Origin: Isoetes taiwanensis
Lineage: Eukaryota; Streptophyta; Lycopodiopsida; Isoetales; Isoetaceae
Direction of reading: 5' to 3'
Assembly: GCA_021234155.1 (NCBI GenBank)
Contig: JAJEKV010000079.1
Coordinates: forward strand, 2,762,261-2,826,260
Length of the DNA: 64,000 bases
Numbering within the stretch: position 1 is the stretch's first letter; every line of letters begins with the position of its first letter. Of the stretch, positions 24,543 through 36,500 are shown piece by piece. The notes below the pieces were generated by a model. The model saw only the letters and a program-made list of their open reading frames with translations, had not been told where the DNA came from and made no database searches. Made by a program: the position numbers and the translations under genes.

Positions 24543-26434
24543 TCAGCCAAGAGCACCGCGCAATGCTCTTCCTTCACAATCCTGTAACAAAGAATACAGA
24601 AATCAGAGATAAGCAGCTAATGCTGTCAATCGAGAATGAGGAAGGATAGTTACCGCTCCATTTAAACTATTGACAGCTTCATTTGCTTCATCTGGAGAAG
24701 AATATGTGACAAATCGAAACCTCGAGACCTGCCTGTCTCCCTATCATAGATAACCTTGGCTTCTAGGACCTTCCCATGAGGAGTAAATAGCTCCTCCAAG
24801 CTAACATCATCCATGCCCCAAGGAAGGTTGCCAACAAAACACTTAGATCTGGGTCCATCAAATCCCCCCACCACCGCCGCCACCGCCAAAGCTCCGTGCC
24901 GGCCGTGGAGAACTTCCATATGGGTTAGGATAGTTAACCTTAATAGCTCGTCCATCCATATCCTAAATAAATGATTCAGCATAACAGTCAAAAACCTTGA
25001 TCCTAATTTTAGACGCTCCACACAAATAAAGACAGCAATCATTTTCAAGGGCAAGCCAACAATAAACACTACAACTCTGCAAACCACAAGAAGACAATCT
25101 AGCAATACAGACAGAAATAGTATGAACATGTAAGAACCAATGCAGAAATAAATGACATGCATGTAGAAAATGTGTGTGCATGATGAAACAAATAACATGT
25201 ATGTTGACCACCATGCAGCAAGATACTAGACAAAATGCAATCGAGTATCAATTGACTTGTAGCATAAAACCAATCATGCACTATATCTGCCATTACAGAA
25301 AAAACCACATAATTGCACTAGGTGGAAAACCTATATTAATAGTAGGAAAAACGGACTTACTGTGCCATCAAGCTTAGCAATTGCTGCTTCCGCATCCTGC
25401 GTGGTTGCCATTGTTACAAAACCAAATCCACGACTCCTTCCAGTTTCCTGATCATATATAACCTGCCAAATGATACATGCATATATAAATGCAAATGCTA
25501 CTACGAGTGGTATCTTATAAACGCAAAAGCTACTACAATTACTACTAACCGTCTGCCCATCAACTTGAAAAGTCTGTTATAAACTTTGCTAATGTCTACT
25601 TCATTTCAAAAGACAAATTAAAAGAAACATTCTATCTATCTGAGTAAGTGGAAAATTAACCACAGAATATGCAAAGGTTCATACATTTTCTTACATACAG
25701 AAAACGAACTTATTAAAAACAAAACTAGAAACTACAATATACATAAAGATAATGAGAATTAACATACCTCAACCATCTCGACCTGCCCACATCCTTCAAA
25801 GACTTGAGACAAGCGTTCGCTATTACAGGTCCATGGAAGATTTCCAACATACAACTTGGTTCCAGCAGGAGGGGGGAGGGCTGAGCAAAACCATCTGGCG
25901 AGGTAGATAAGGGACTAGGCTGATACTCATTCGTCTGGTTATATTTGCTGTGAGGATCGACATTCTGAGTTGGAGCCCCATAACCTCTACTTGAGGTAGA
26001 ATCAAAACCAGAGCTCTGGTACCCACCAGCTCCAGCATTTGGCTGGCTGTAAGGATCGTAAAAGCCCCTGTTCCAGCATTTGGCTGCTTATACTCACTGT
26101 AAGGATCATACGCGCCACCACCTCCCATGGCTCTTTCCTTTTCCAACTGCTTCTGCCTTTCCCTTTCCTTAACCTCAGGCAGATTACGAAGGACCTCTTC
26201 GAGTTCCGAGGATGAAGCCCCTACAGCAACAAAACTCCTTGCAACATCCATAGGCAAAATACAAAAGCAAATGCATGTTCTTTGTGAAAGAAAGAAGATT
26301 TACCAATGTGGACGAAGGAAACTCGAGCTCCTGAAGCGGACTGCCGGATTTCTGAGATGGGTTTGAGGGGAAGAAGTGGGCACCACGACCGCCCTGGTAG
26401 CAGCCGAGGCCAGAGAAAGGCAAGCGGCAGACAT
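24543..26434 (-). CDS. Chloroplast ribonucleoprotein, two RRMs (cp29/cp31-like)
   Basis: RNA-binding protein expected in the chloroplast stroma, where cpRNPs stabilise, edit and process plastid transcripts. Five exons by GT-AG sites: 26304-26434, 25768-26237, 25361-25462, 24654-24962, 24543-24581. The start (26434) opens with [19 protein letters not shown], a Ser/Ala-rich transit peptide. Exon 2 has an acidic stretch, a Gly/Tyr/Pro/Gln linker with YDPYS repeats, and the start of RRM1 (RNP2 KLYVGNLPW). Exon 3 carries RNP1 RGFGFVTM. Exon 4 has a Gly run and RRM2 (RNP2 KCFVGNLPW, then [12 protein letters not shown]). The C-terminus is [12 protein letters not shown]. As written the frame is broken by one-base changes: A-run 26060-26063 and G-run 25872-25877 (each one base short), C-run 24864-24869 (one too many or two too few), and a missing base at 24715. 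All are in short runs, so sequence error is likely. Intron 1 is only 66 bp. The last codons are the least certain. Confidence 0.88.
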
Positions 26435-26592
26435 AGCCGGACCTACAAAGACAAAATTTGAACTAGGTATCTAAAGAATTGATCGACTAGAAAGCTATGA
26501 ATCGCTCCTCCGGAGAGAAGAAGAGGAGGATTAGAAAGGAAGAATGGCGAAGGGATAAGACAATGTGTGGCCAAAGGTTTTGCCTGCTTTTC

Positions 26593-26675
26593 ATTATATA
26601 TTTTCGATTTATCCACCACATTTTCTTATTTAGGGTTTAGGGTTTTAGATATTTTTTGCCTGCACTTAGGGTTTT
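26593..26675 (-). promoter_or_regulatory. TATA box and telo-boxes of the cpRNP gene
   Basis: On the minus strand TATATAA lies at 26593-26602, about 160 bp before the start codon, followed by a pyrimidine-rich leader (CTTCTTCTCTCC) that fits a plant 5' UTR. Upstream, 26629-26648 contains two overlapping AAACCCTAA telo-boxes, and a further partial copy sits near 26666-26675. Telo-boxes are common in promoters of plant genes tied to growth and translation. The link to this gene rests on position and orientation. Confidence 0.65.
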
Positions 26676-27412
26676 TAAAATGCCATGTCAATTGTCAAGT
26701 TGCTTCACATGTTGTGGGTCCCTTTTATACAGATATTTGGCTCTCAAGCCCTGCTGTTTACTGGCCATACCTCACCTTTTCCATCCTTGGATAAGAGTTT
26801 CTATGTTTTATGGTCCACTTCAACTTCAATGCTTTAGAATGTATTAACATGTAAGGTGATAAAGTGAACATCAAGGCCTTGGTTTGGGAAATTTTTTGGA
26901 CATAATCAGAAAGTTTCTTGCTGGATATAGGCGAGCCTACGAGCTACATACTCCCCCTCCATTCCTACCAGAAGTACCAAGAAAATTGGCTATTTTTAGC
27001 AAAAAAAATCTTGCTGTTTCTAAACTATACTGCAAAATTTTAATTCCTCACCATAGCTTACTAAGGCTTTCAATGAATTTCCCGGACCAAGATCAAGGCA
27101 TAAAAGGAATTTTTATTTGTAGAAAACATGCATCACACAATTTTCTTCGTAGATCCATGTCGTCTCATCCTTCTCTTCTATGGTGCCCAGCTCCTCACTG
27201 GTTCTATTGTAAATCCAAGCAACCAAGGCAATGTATGAAAAATTGCCATTGTAAGTATATAGTTGTCATTATAAGTCATGCCAATAATATGAATCCCAAC
27301 ATACTCATAAGTTGGATCCCAATCGTCGGATTAAGTAATGATTTTTAGATCTCTTATTCTTCTGCTAATTGATCAGATGTACGGAGAATGCCATAACCAA
27401 TGCTTGGGGTAC

Positions 27413-27649
27413 CTGCCCTCCAAGAACCTTGTTACGCTCATGCAGTTTTTTGTAAAGTGAGAGCAACTCATCCTTCCTGTTTTCCTTCAATAACTTGAAC
27501 CTATAACAGGCCTTGCGAGTTACCTTTGGACCCCACAATTTTCGCATTTCCTTGTCATCGACATGCTTTCCCTCTGATTTAAACAACTTCCTGTAGCTTA
27601 AACCTTTATCGCTCAACTCAAAAATTGCATGACTTGGAACAACTTCCAT
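27413..27649 (-). CDS. Lysine-rich exon-like ORF, unknown
   Basis: Minus-strand frame starting MEVVPSHAIFELSDKGLSY, with a basic, charged middle (KLFKSEGKHVDDKEMRKLW, YRFKLLKENRKDELLSLY). It ends at VLGGQ exactly before a GT donor (GTACCC, 27412-27411), so it reads like the first or an internal exon of a spliced gene. The composition (helical, Lys/Glu/Leu) is unlike random DNA here. I do not recognise the family, and no partner exon was found. It lies about 1 kb upstream of the cpRNP gene on the same strand, with no sign of a shared transcript. Confidence 0.35.
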
Positions 27650-28147
27650 GTTTCACAAACTTATCACCATTAGCATTCAATGAAGGAAATACTTATGAAA
27701 AGATAGAAATCAAAAATGCAGGTTATAATGGCTAATTTAGTGGCATCACAAGGTCATGCAACATTGAAGAATAAATCTGCTATGGCCTTAATACACCAGG
27801 AAGCTGAGCAGCAGCATACAAATGAAAATGCTAGGTATTCTAGAAGTGGTGAAGCAAAGTAGAATTAAGCAGATACTTGCAAAGAAATTGAACAATTACA
27901 TTTCAAAGATAACTTACCTAGCAATGAAAGGAGGAAGAATTAGGCTCCAAGTGTGCTTCCATAGTAGAAAGTTGCACCAAGACTACAGTAAAGAACAAGT
28001 TTGAACATTCACATTCCATCAATCCCTGCACTACTATCACCACCAGCATCCATGATCTCCTACTACTCTGCACATGGATAGTAGGAGCATTAACAAATTA
28101 CTTCAGGAGTACAAATCATTCCCAAACTCCCTCTAAGATCCAACATT

Positions 28148-28300
28148 GCTATGATACCAACTGTGACGAGCCTACCGAGTTGACCCTCCTGGCAACTCGG
28201 GAACTTGTAAAAACTTAAGGCTAGATTTATGTTGGTGTGAATTTAGGTGAAGAATTAAATCTTCTTTGCAATTGAGATTCACAGTCTAAACTCAACGGAC
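28148..28300 (-). mobile_element. LTR retrotransposon scar (PBS plus LTR start)
   Basis: The minus strand carries TGGTATCATAGC (28148-28159), a common variant of the initiator tRNA-Met primer-binding site. Two bases away on the plus strand begins TGTGACGAGCC (28162), i.e. an LTR end reading ...GTCACA on the minus strand. No gag frame is readable at lower coordinates, and the outer LTR end could not be located, so the size is unknown. Unrelated in sequence to the copia pair at 5.7-21.4 kb. Confidence 0.5.
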
Positions 28301-30487
28301 AACGCTGCTTATGCATTCAACATATTCATAAACTTAATTTATTCCAATCTCTAATTGAGCAAATCAAACAACTCAAATCTTCCCAATGTATTATCAGTAT
28401 ATATACAACATCAAGCTGAGCAAATCAAACAGAAACTTCTAGCTTGACAACTCAAGCATGAATCCTGCCTACATTGCCACCATCAACTTGACCGCTGCCT
28501 TGCAGATTCACTGCACATGCGCTCAATGGAGTTAGTCCTCGTGACTAAGTGGGATCCCATAGCTGCTGCTGCAGACATGGAAACACTCTGGCATCTTGGA
28601 TAACAAGAACATGAACAATTCAAAACACAAGATACTATGGTGCAGTGCTAGACAATGACAACAAAAGAAACATCATAAGCATCAGGAGCAAAGAACACAA
28701 AGTCAAAGCACTAAAACAACATAACAAAGCTCCAGGACAATGGGAAGCTCAGCCAGCCTACATGAAGGCCCTATTAGCAGAATAATGTCTAGCTAGCTCA
28801 CATTTCGAGCCCCGTTGGCGGAGTTGGTGGGGTGAACCTTGTATGTGCATACCCTTCTCAGCCCACATTTGGCGCTGGAGGACCTCTTACCATGGAGTCA
28901 CAAGAGTTGATGTACAACCTCACTAGGAAGCTACGCCCATTAGGAAGCCACGCCCGGTGTCACAAAAAAATAGATACAAAGAACACAGATGACATGAGAA
29001 TGCCGGAGCAACCTAGGCCACCGAAGTCCGACCCCGGAGGTTCCAAGTACATAATAAAATACCAAATAGCAGTGGAACAATGCAGAGGCCAAGACATATG
29101 AAGTTCGCTAAAATTTTTGCTAAACATGTGCCTAGAGACCATTCTCTTACCGAGGGTGTCCGTGGTCACAGTCTTTCCCAGTCGACATAGCTAACTCCAT
29201 AATTATATCACATGGGGGTGTGCGCCATTGCTTCACACCACAAGGTATCAATTATTGAATACAAGTATTTGTCGCGGCAGCCTTTGCTGCCGCTACATTG
29301 TGCTTTTTAATTTGTACCTTGAGAAGTCATACATGATATTGACAATAAGAAACAAGGTGCTGCGCACGGAGGGTTGCCCTCCATGACCGGAGGGTGAAGA
29401 GGCTTAAATCATAGTTCAAAGTCATGTTTTGACAATCAATTCAAATTGCTACTTCTATACAATAGAATACTTGATACCATAACTTTATGGGAATTGGCCT
29501 CTCTCCCTCCCTCGCTCCCTTCCTCCCTCTTCCCGAGAACGATAGCCATTTTGCAGACGATGAATGCATGAAAGTGAGGCCTAGTTACATTTATTGCGTC
29601 ATGTGACTTTAAATATTTGCCCAAAAGTGCTATTGTTTTGCTTAAAAACTATATAAGCTTGTCTGCAGGACATGTATTTATAATGCATATGAAGCATATG
29701 ACTTTAGTTGAACGAGCTTCTACAAGCATCTTTGTTGTCTCAGCCGATATAAAAGTTGTAAGTAGCCTCTTTGACCAGGTTTTAAGTATCTGTCATGCCA
29801 GAATACAAACAAATGAATTTTTCAGATTGATAGCAGTATTATGAATTTAGAATTGTTGGACAATTCAAGCTAGTCATTTTACTGTTCTTAACAGAACTTG
29901 GACCAGTATTTCTAGATGAAGAAGCAATATTGGCTACAGGAGTGGTAGTATTCCCATTTAGAGCAATCATATTAACAGCAGTGGGGCCGTATTGGACGAT
30001 GAGCAGAAGAAGTGATAGCATGAGTACAAGGAGCAATATCAGAAGAAGTTTTGTCGGAGCTATAAAGTTAGCATCTCTGTCATCCTATCGAATATCTCAA
30101 ACTCGTGCTAACTCATGACATGTGGATTCTTGCAGTAAAGGAGTCAAAATCAACATAGACAAATTAATCTTGATTGATAATTGCATTCCTAACCAGCGGA
30201 CCTTGCACAATGAATTTAACAATGCGTGAATGATTATGGCTTTGTCTGACATCGTGCAATGCTTTGATAATATGTACAGAACCATGAAAATGCGTCTCTA
30301 CTAGTACTTAATGTTTGGGCACCTTATATGAGCTTTGAGACATGCCCTTATTATTATCTCCAATTAGAATATTGCATTCTATTGCATTCTTATTATCTCC
30401 ATTCTATTGCAACTCCATATATCTCTCAGAACTAGAACTGTAGGTTTGACACTCTTCCACATGGCTACATTCAATCCTTTTAAAATC
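28301..30487. other. Intergenic region with hairpin
   Basis: No recognisable gene. A perfect 8-bp stem with a 4-base loop (GCGGCAGC-cttt-GCTGCCGC) lies at 29274-29293. Imperfect repeats of AGGAAGC(T/C)ACGCCC occur at about 28925-28955. Confidence 0.5.
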
Positions 30488-30497
30488 ATACTTCAAT

Positions 30498-30995
30498 CAG
30501 TGTCCAGTATGCAAGCGTGGACCTGAGACCATTGAGCATTGCTTTTTCATGTGTGAACACCTTAGACAGGTATGGGACTGGTTGTTTTCCCTTTTTCAGG
30601 TTTCACTAACAAGTCAACAACTGCTTTTGGCAATTTACCCAAGTACCTGGACAGAGTTACAAGGCCAGGCTTTTCATCTAGCAGCAGGATGGTTGCTTTG
30701 GACTATCTGGAAAAGACGAAGATTGGTAATCTTCAAAGGTCTGGATGTGGCAGATAATCGTGTTCTCCAAGAAGCTCAAGGATACATTGTAAAGTCGTAT
30801 CATTGTTCTTCACTTGCCCCTTGCAAGAGGCGATTGATTTTTGAGGAGTTTTTGGATGTGCACTCTTATGCTTAGGCAGGTTGCTTCACTCGGTGGGTCT
30901 CCGCTTATCCGCTGAGATTTTATTCCTGTCTCTGCATTTATACTTGTATTTGACTCTTTGATTGAATAAAATCTGACGTCCTTCAACAAAAAAAA
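30498..30995 (+). mobile_element. 5'-truncated LINE end with poly(A) and TSD
   Basis: A 498-bp insertion that starts inside the zinc-binding C-terminus of an L1-like LINE ORF2 (zf-RVT type). It reads CPVCKRGPETIEHCFFMCEH, then VWDWLFSLF, AAGWLLWTIWKRRRLVIFKG, and ends at a stop near 30873. About 110 bp of 3' UTR follows, with an AATAAA-like signal (30964) and a poly(A) tail ending at 30995. The sequence ATACTTCAAT flanks it on both sides (30488-30497 and 30996-31005) as a target-site duplication. The frame is open from the truncation point to the stop, suggesting a fairly young insertion. Its C-terminus differs from the three-copy LINE family elsewhere in the window. Confidence 0.85.
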
Positions 30996-31805
30996 ATACT
31001 TCAATTGGCATAGTAGTAAGAACACCGGCAAAAATATTCAATACATCTATTTCTAGGCAAAGAGAAAATCGCATTCTTCATAAGTGGCTTATTGTTGATG
31101 CAAGGAAGTTCTCGACAAAGATGGGCTACAAGAGAACCAAAGAATGATACACAAGAAAGACCTCTATACCGCTGAAGCCACCTAAGCCTTTCCCCGAGCC
31201 TGCCATACTGCTCTAGTTATAGGATAAATTGTTCTTTGGGGTGAAGAAACAATAAGAGCTAAGGGGCTTCAACACCTTGGCTACAATTGTTTTGTCCACA
31301 TCTGGACCGTAAAGAGTTTTAAATAGAGGTACCTGGGAATTTCATGTTATAGACATGTTTGGGCAGTGCATCACTCACACTACTCTCAACCTCTAGTTCA
31401 GGAAGATAATTCTATGGAGATCTAAAATCTGGTGGAAGAGGAGGGAACAAGCTGTATAGAAACAAGCTTGATTAGAATTTCTTATGAATGGCAGTACCAA
31501 GAATGTTTAGCTAAACAGAGCTTGCTCTCTTTAAAACGAAAAGCTTTTAGTCAAATTCAGGCAATCCATGAGAAAAACCTAGCGACTAGAAATGATTGAC
31601 AATGTGGCATGACCCAAAAAGGAGCATGATTTGAAATTGATTGAAATATGTCTGCAGCATAAAATGCTGGGTATGGCAATGCGGCAAGCAAAAAGGGAAC
31701 ATGATATGAGAATGTGGGCTTAGACAAAGACATAGCACTTAAGAACAAGTGAAAATAAAGGGCAATGCTTAGTCTTTCTCGTGTCTCTGTTTACTCTAGT
31801 CTTTT

Positions 31806-33506
31806 TCAGATCTTGCTATCCAATCAACAGGCCCATAGCAACCATTTTATACTACCATAGAATATCCTCAGTTTATCTGCAGCTTCTCTGTAAGCTTGAA
31901 GGATGGCCTCAAACCACTTTCGTCTCAACAGGCCCATATGAACCATTTTATACCATCACAGATTATCCGCAACATCTTCTCTGTACTTAGCTTACATTCG
32001 CCTAAACATACACTAGCCCCACAAAGATTACAAATAAAATACAAACAGCATTACTTAGGCTTGCCCAGAATGGCACTATTGGGTAACTTGACCAACTCAT
32101 CACGCCATTTTCATTTATTGTAAGAAATCTATGCCTCGTCAAGGCTAGCATAAATGGCTTCCAATGGCTGCCTCGTTTGCTCCTGCCATTATTTAAAATG
32201 CTGAGCTTTGAACAGCTCCACTCCTTATATCATAGCTTCAGCAAGGTGATACTATGTTTTCCATCATTGCCTTAGTCAAATGTCCATGTTGATGCACTGT
32301 GTATTCCTTAAATGGGATCCTCCTTAAATGGGATCCAGAAGCCTTATTTCATGGGAGTCATTAAGTATGGAACTATCCCAATTTCCTGCAAATAAAATTG
32401 GAAAGACATCCAACGATAAGAACTTTCCACTTGTCTTAGGAGGAGGAGGTTGAATCTGCTTATAACAGAAGGATGACATAGACATTAGCACTTCCTAGTA
32501 TGCTAATCAGCTCAACGTGGTTCTAACAAACCATACGCATCCATTGGAAAGCACTTCAAGGCTAATATGTCAGGGTAAATGCCAGCGTATGCCAAAGAAC
32601 CAGCAGTCTATATATAACTTTTTGACCAGATCTCCATATCAGTGCTTACCTGTTCAAAGTACTTGGCATATAATGGGCTTCAGCTTCTGCTTGAGCTTTG
32701 AACAACTCCACACCTACTAAAAACCTTTGTAACCTTGACTATGCAAGCAAGACCTGCATCCTGCATTGATTTCAGATTGCAGGAGTTGTTATAGGCCACA
32801 AACATTATTTTCTACTTCGGCAACCACTGGCAAACTTAAGGCATCCCTCATAAAATTTTCTAGCACTAGATGTGGATCATCAAACTTTGCTTTATAAAGC
32901 CGAACTAATTTTTTGGCATGAATCTCAAGCCTTCACAGCAAGCTGCACAATTTTTCTAAGATTTGATTTGTGTGTATCGCCCTTGCGCAGGAGCCATGCT
33001 ACTAATCTTGTCTTCATGCTTCCAACTTTATCAGATGTCTCAAAGGACCATATCTAGTTCAAGGCTTCCTATCCTTCTAAGCCCATAGTACAACACGAAC
33101 ACTTCATCCTTGCTGCTGTTGTATCAAGATACTCTATTCCATGAGGTAGAATTTCAGTTAAAAATACCCTATCAAATCACGGAAGACACACACTCCATTT
33201 TCTAAATAATGTAGGTGCATAAAGCGCCAAACCTTGCCCTATGGCGTTGATTAAAAGTACGCATGTTGATACTAATTCCATTGCCGGCGGATCAGCCCAA
33301 TCTGACTTAGTACATGTCAATCCCATCATCAAAAATTGAGCTTAAATGGTGAAGTCGGATAAAACACAAACTTTGTCCTATGCGTGATTAAAATTACGCA
33401 TGTTGATACTAATTCTCTTTGTGCCAGGCGGATCAACCCAATCTGACTTTCCTACATGCCAATCCCATCATCAAAAATTTGAGCTTGTATGGTGAAATTG
33501 GATAAA
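31806..33506. repeat. Two imperfect tandem duplications
   Basis: A block beginning CAACAGGCCCATA near 31826 is repeated near 31927, sharing ACCATTTTATAC, TATCC and CTTCTCTGTA. A second, longer duplication has units of about 140 bp at about 33222-33358 and 33361-33506, sharing ACGCATGTTGATACTAATTC, GGCGGATCA and CCAATCTGACTT, diverged by small indels. No coding potential is apparent. Confidence 0.7.
32951..33048 (-). pseudogene. U6 spliceosomal snRNA pseudogene
   Basis: The minus strand reads a near full-length U6-like RNA: GTCCTTTGAGACATC at the 5' end (33048), then GATAAAGTTGGAA, AAGATTAGTAGCATGGC, TCCTGCGCAAGG and ACACACAAATC toward 32951. U6 pairs with U2 and U4 and forms the spliceosome's catalytic core. 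The invariant ACAGAGA box is changed (GAAGACAAGATTAG) and a 2-base insertion splits the following GATTAGCATGG, so it should not function. The 60 bp upstream lack the plant USE and the TATA at -30 used by Pol III U6 genes. Probably a retroposed or drifted copy. Confidence 0.85.
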
Positions 33507-36500
33507 AGTACCATCCTTTTATATTCACCAATATGCAAATCACAATAGACTCCTATCTTCTTGTTGGAATCCTCTATACAAAAATATACACTACGATGAG
33601 TTTCATCATCGGTAAACCTCCTCATCAATGAGAAAGACCAATCAACTCTCAAGAGTAGCGGTTGCGTGTGGAATAAGGTAATTAGGGACGGATCACAACA
33701 CAATCTACAAAGAGTCCACTTTTCCAATCTCAAGTTCAAACATTGAGAGCTGTATAGTTATTGGATTAGTTGCATCACGTAACTAGAAAGTCGCCAATGT
33801 CAAATTCTGTCCAAACTTCATCGATCAACCTTGTAGCAGCTATAGGTTGTGAACTTTCTTGATGGGAGGTTGCTTTATCTTGAAGTGGGATTCCTTATCT
33901 TTGACCATCGGCGTTGAAAGACTAAATTTTCTTTGGTCTTCGGATAAAGCGAGTTCCCCTATTCACTTGCATTCTAAATGAAACGATGTAATACCGAGGA
34001 TGTAATAAGCATTTCAGACTACCAACCACCTCGAGCCAATAAGCGTTGTTTAGATAAGCAACTTCATGAAACACGATATATCAAGCCATAAAGCTACTTT
34101 AACTCAAGACAAAAAATACAAAAGCAGGTCCAAAACAATCTCAATCTCTAATAAAAAGCAAGTAAACATCGTGGGCGTATATTAAATCACATTCTACTAA
34201 ATGTATGGAACTAATAAAGAAACCAAGGAATAGGCAAAGCTTAAGATTCTTCAAGAAAAATTGCAGCAATAGGCTTTGGACAAGAAGCGACAAGAGAATG
34301 GACATAAATCCGCATTCCTCGGAACAAAAGCGTGCTTCAAATAGAACCAACAACGAAACCACTATATACTTTTTTGCAAATCCATTTGGAGCGACAAACT
34401 GTTCTTGCCGTAGAATTTTTTTGTAGCCATTGGTTCTTCCCATGCCATCGCCATGCAGGCATGCCCTTCTATTCCGCCTCGTAGAGACAAAAATGAAAGA
34501 GTCGTGGAGGAAGGTGGATCTTAGGACCTATAGCAGTGCGACAAGCAATGCATTCTGGAGATGTTAGGCATTTTGGAGTGTTGCGGAGCTACAAGTTAAC
34601 CGGTTTCGAGGGGCTCCCCACGCAACATAAATGACCTAGCATTTACATGCCTTGATTGGGTTTTAGCAGTCATTAGCATATCCCATGTATATACTGGCAT
34701 ATACTTGAAATATGCTATAAACCCACATAAACAAGGGTTTGCCCCCTTAGGGGCAACCCAAAAATAAATGCCTTACATTCTACAATGAAGGTAATATAAA
34801 AGGGTATATACAATAATATGGAATGGCATATACAATACAAAGTGACTCGTATCTTCAAATTTATGCAAAATATTTCAATTTTACATAGAATAAAAGTTAG
34901 AATAATGTATTTCAACCACTCTCAATTACGTAATATACATTTGCATCTCCATTATTAGAAGCAAGATGTTTTACGGTTTCACTTCATTGAGAAATTCATC
35001 TCCATATCAAGAACCTCTGCATAATATTTGTCCCCTTGGATTTTATTGGCACTTCTTCAGTCATGTGATTTTGATAAAGTGAGATTAGCTAAAAAATTAT
35101 TCTTCGTGCATTATGGTTTTGATTGAGTGGCACAATTCTAGATTGAATGGGTGAATGGAGTAAAGTTAAGCGAATAAAGTAAAATTCATGTTAAGATCAA
35201 ATCGTGATACACCTATGAACGTTGCTATACACACTTAAATCATGATACACCTGAACTCTTTAATGCTCTAAACAGGATTAAAAACATGATTAAAATCAGT
35301 AATGCAAGTTCCATAGATGACTAGCAACTCCCATCTGTGTAGCCCACAGCATAATCATACCCTAACGGAGCAACCAATCCCATCACCCTTTTACAACATG
35401 CAACAACACATGGATTGGTCATACATCTTTGGGATTTCTAAGCATCTTCATCTGCTTTCAGTACCCAGGATTAGAAAGTCTCCTAGGATTAGGAAGTCTT
35501 TGCTTGAGACTGCATTATAAAGGTAGCATAAAAAACCACCATCTGTAATTTGATGAACTAGTAAGCATCGGTTCTACAGTATTCCCATGTGAAGCAATGC
35601 AAAGCAGTGCATAGCGGACACTGGACATATATACACTGCAAATGTTGTGGGACAGATTTCAAGGCAGATGGGTCCATATGTTTTAAGGCAAGCTATCTGT
35701 AAAGCTACCAGAAGAGTACATGAAAATCTTTACTACTATAGAATACAATCTTTGTTACTATACAAAGTCTACATGTATTTGATGATTTGTGATGCATGCC
35801 CAATTTCTACCATACAGACCTCCACGGATTTCCACCAGACCTCCATGGATTTCCAAAAAATGGCCGCTGCTAGTTCTATTGCATGCCTATAAACATGTAT
35901 TTTTCAATCCCACAAACTCAAATCGAAGGCCAAGAAAGGAGCATTTGAAGCAGGGCAAATCGAAATTTGTTTCAAAGAATCCTTTTGAAAATAATAGGTA
36001 ATGCACAGTCACTTCGCAGGTGCAGTCTGCAGAATTGGACCATCCTGTCGATTGTGCTGGTGCCGATTGTGACAGTCAATACAAAAGTTTTAGATTTTTA
36101 AGAGCTTCTGATCAATCAAGCTCAGGATTTTGTAATTTGGTCAAAAATTAGTCCTTACCAGCTTAAAGGTGGAGACAAAATCCATGTTGTTGGCACATAA
36201 GCCCTCCATTTTTCTAAGCCAATACTTCACCATAGCTTCGGCAAATCTGCAAGTGCGGCATGAATTTCCTCCTTTTCAATTTCGCCAGACCAATCCAACT
36301 ATTTATACGAGCTCTGGGTCTGTTCCGATTTCTGCAGAAACTGTCAATTCGCCAAAGCCAGAAGATTTTGGCCTGAATTACTTCACTAGAGATAAGCCAC
36401 ATCTACTTTTTCAAAGCTGGTTGATGCTCATCAAATAAAGGGCAGCGGATTGTTTATCTCAGAAGACAATGGGTTCGAATTCTTATTTGACAAACCCATA

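Noticed and set aside
29839-30118. Complementary Ser-rich frames as a copia gag/pol piece
   Set aside because: No zinc knuckle, integrase or RT motif; the similarity is only compositional.
36469-36482. Box-B-like GGGTTCGAATTC suggesting a tRNA
   Set aside because: No acceptor, D or anticodon stem could be paired around it.
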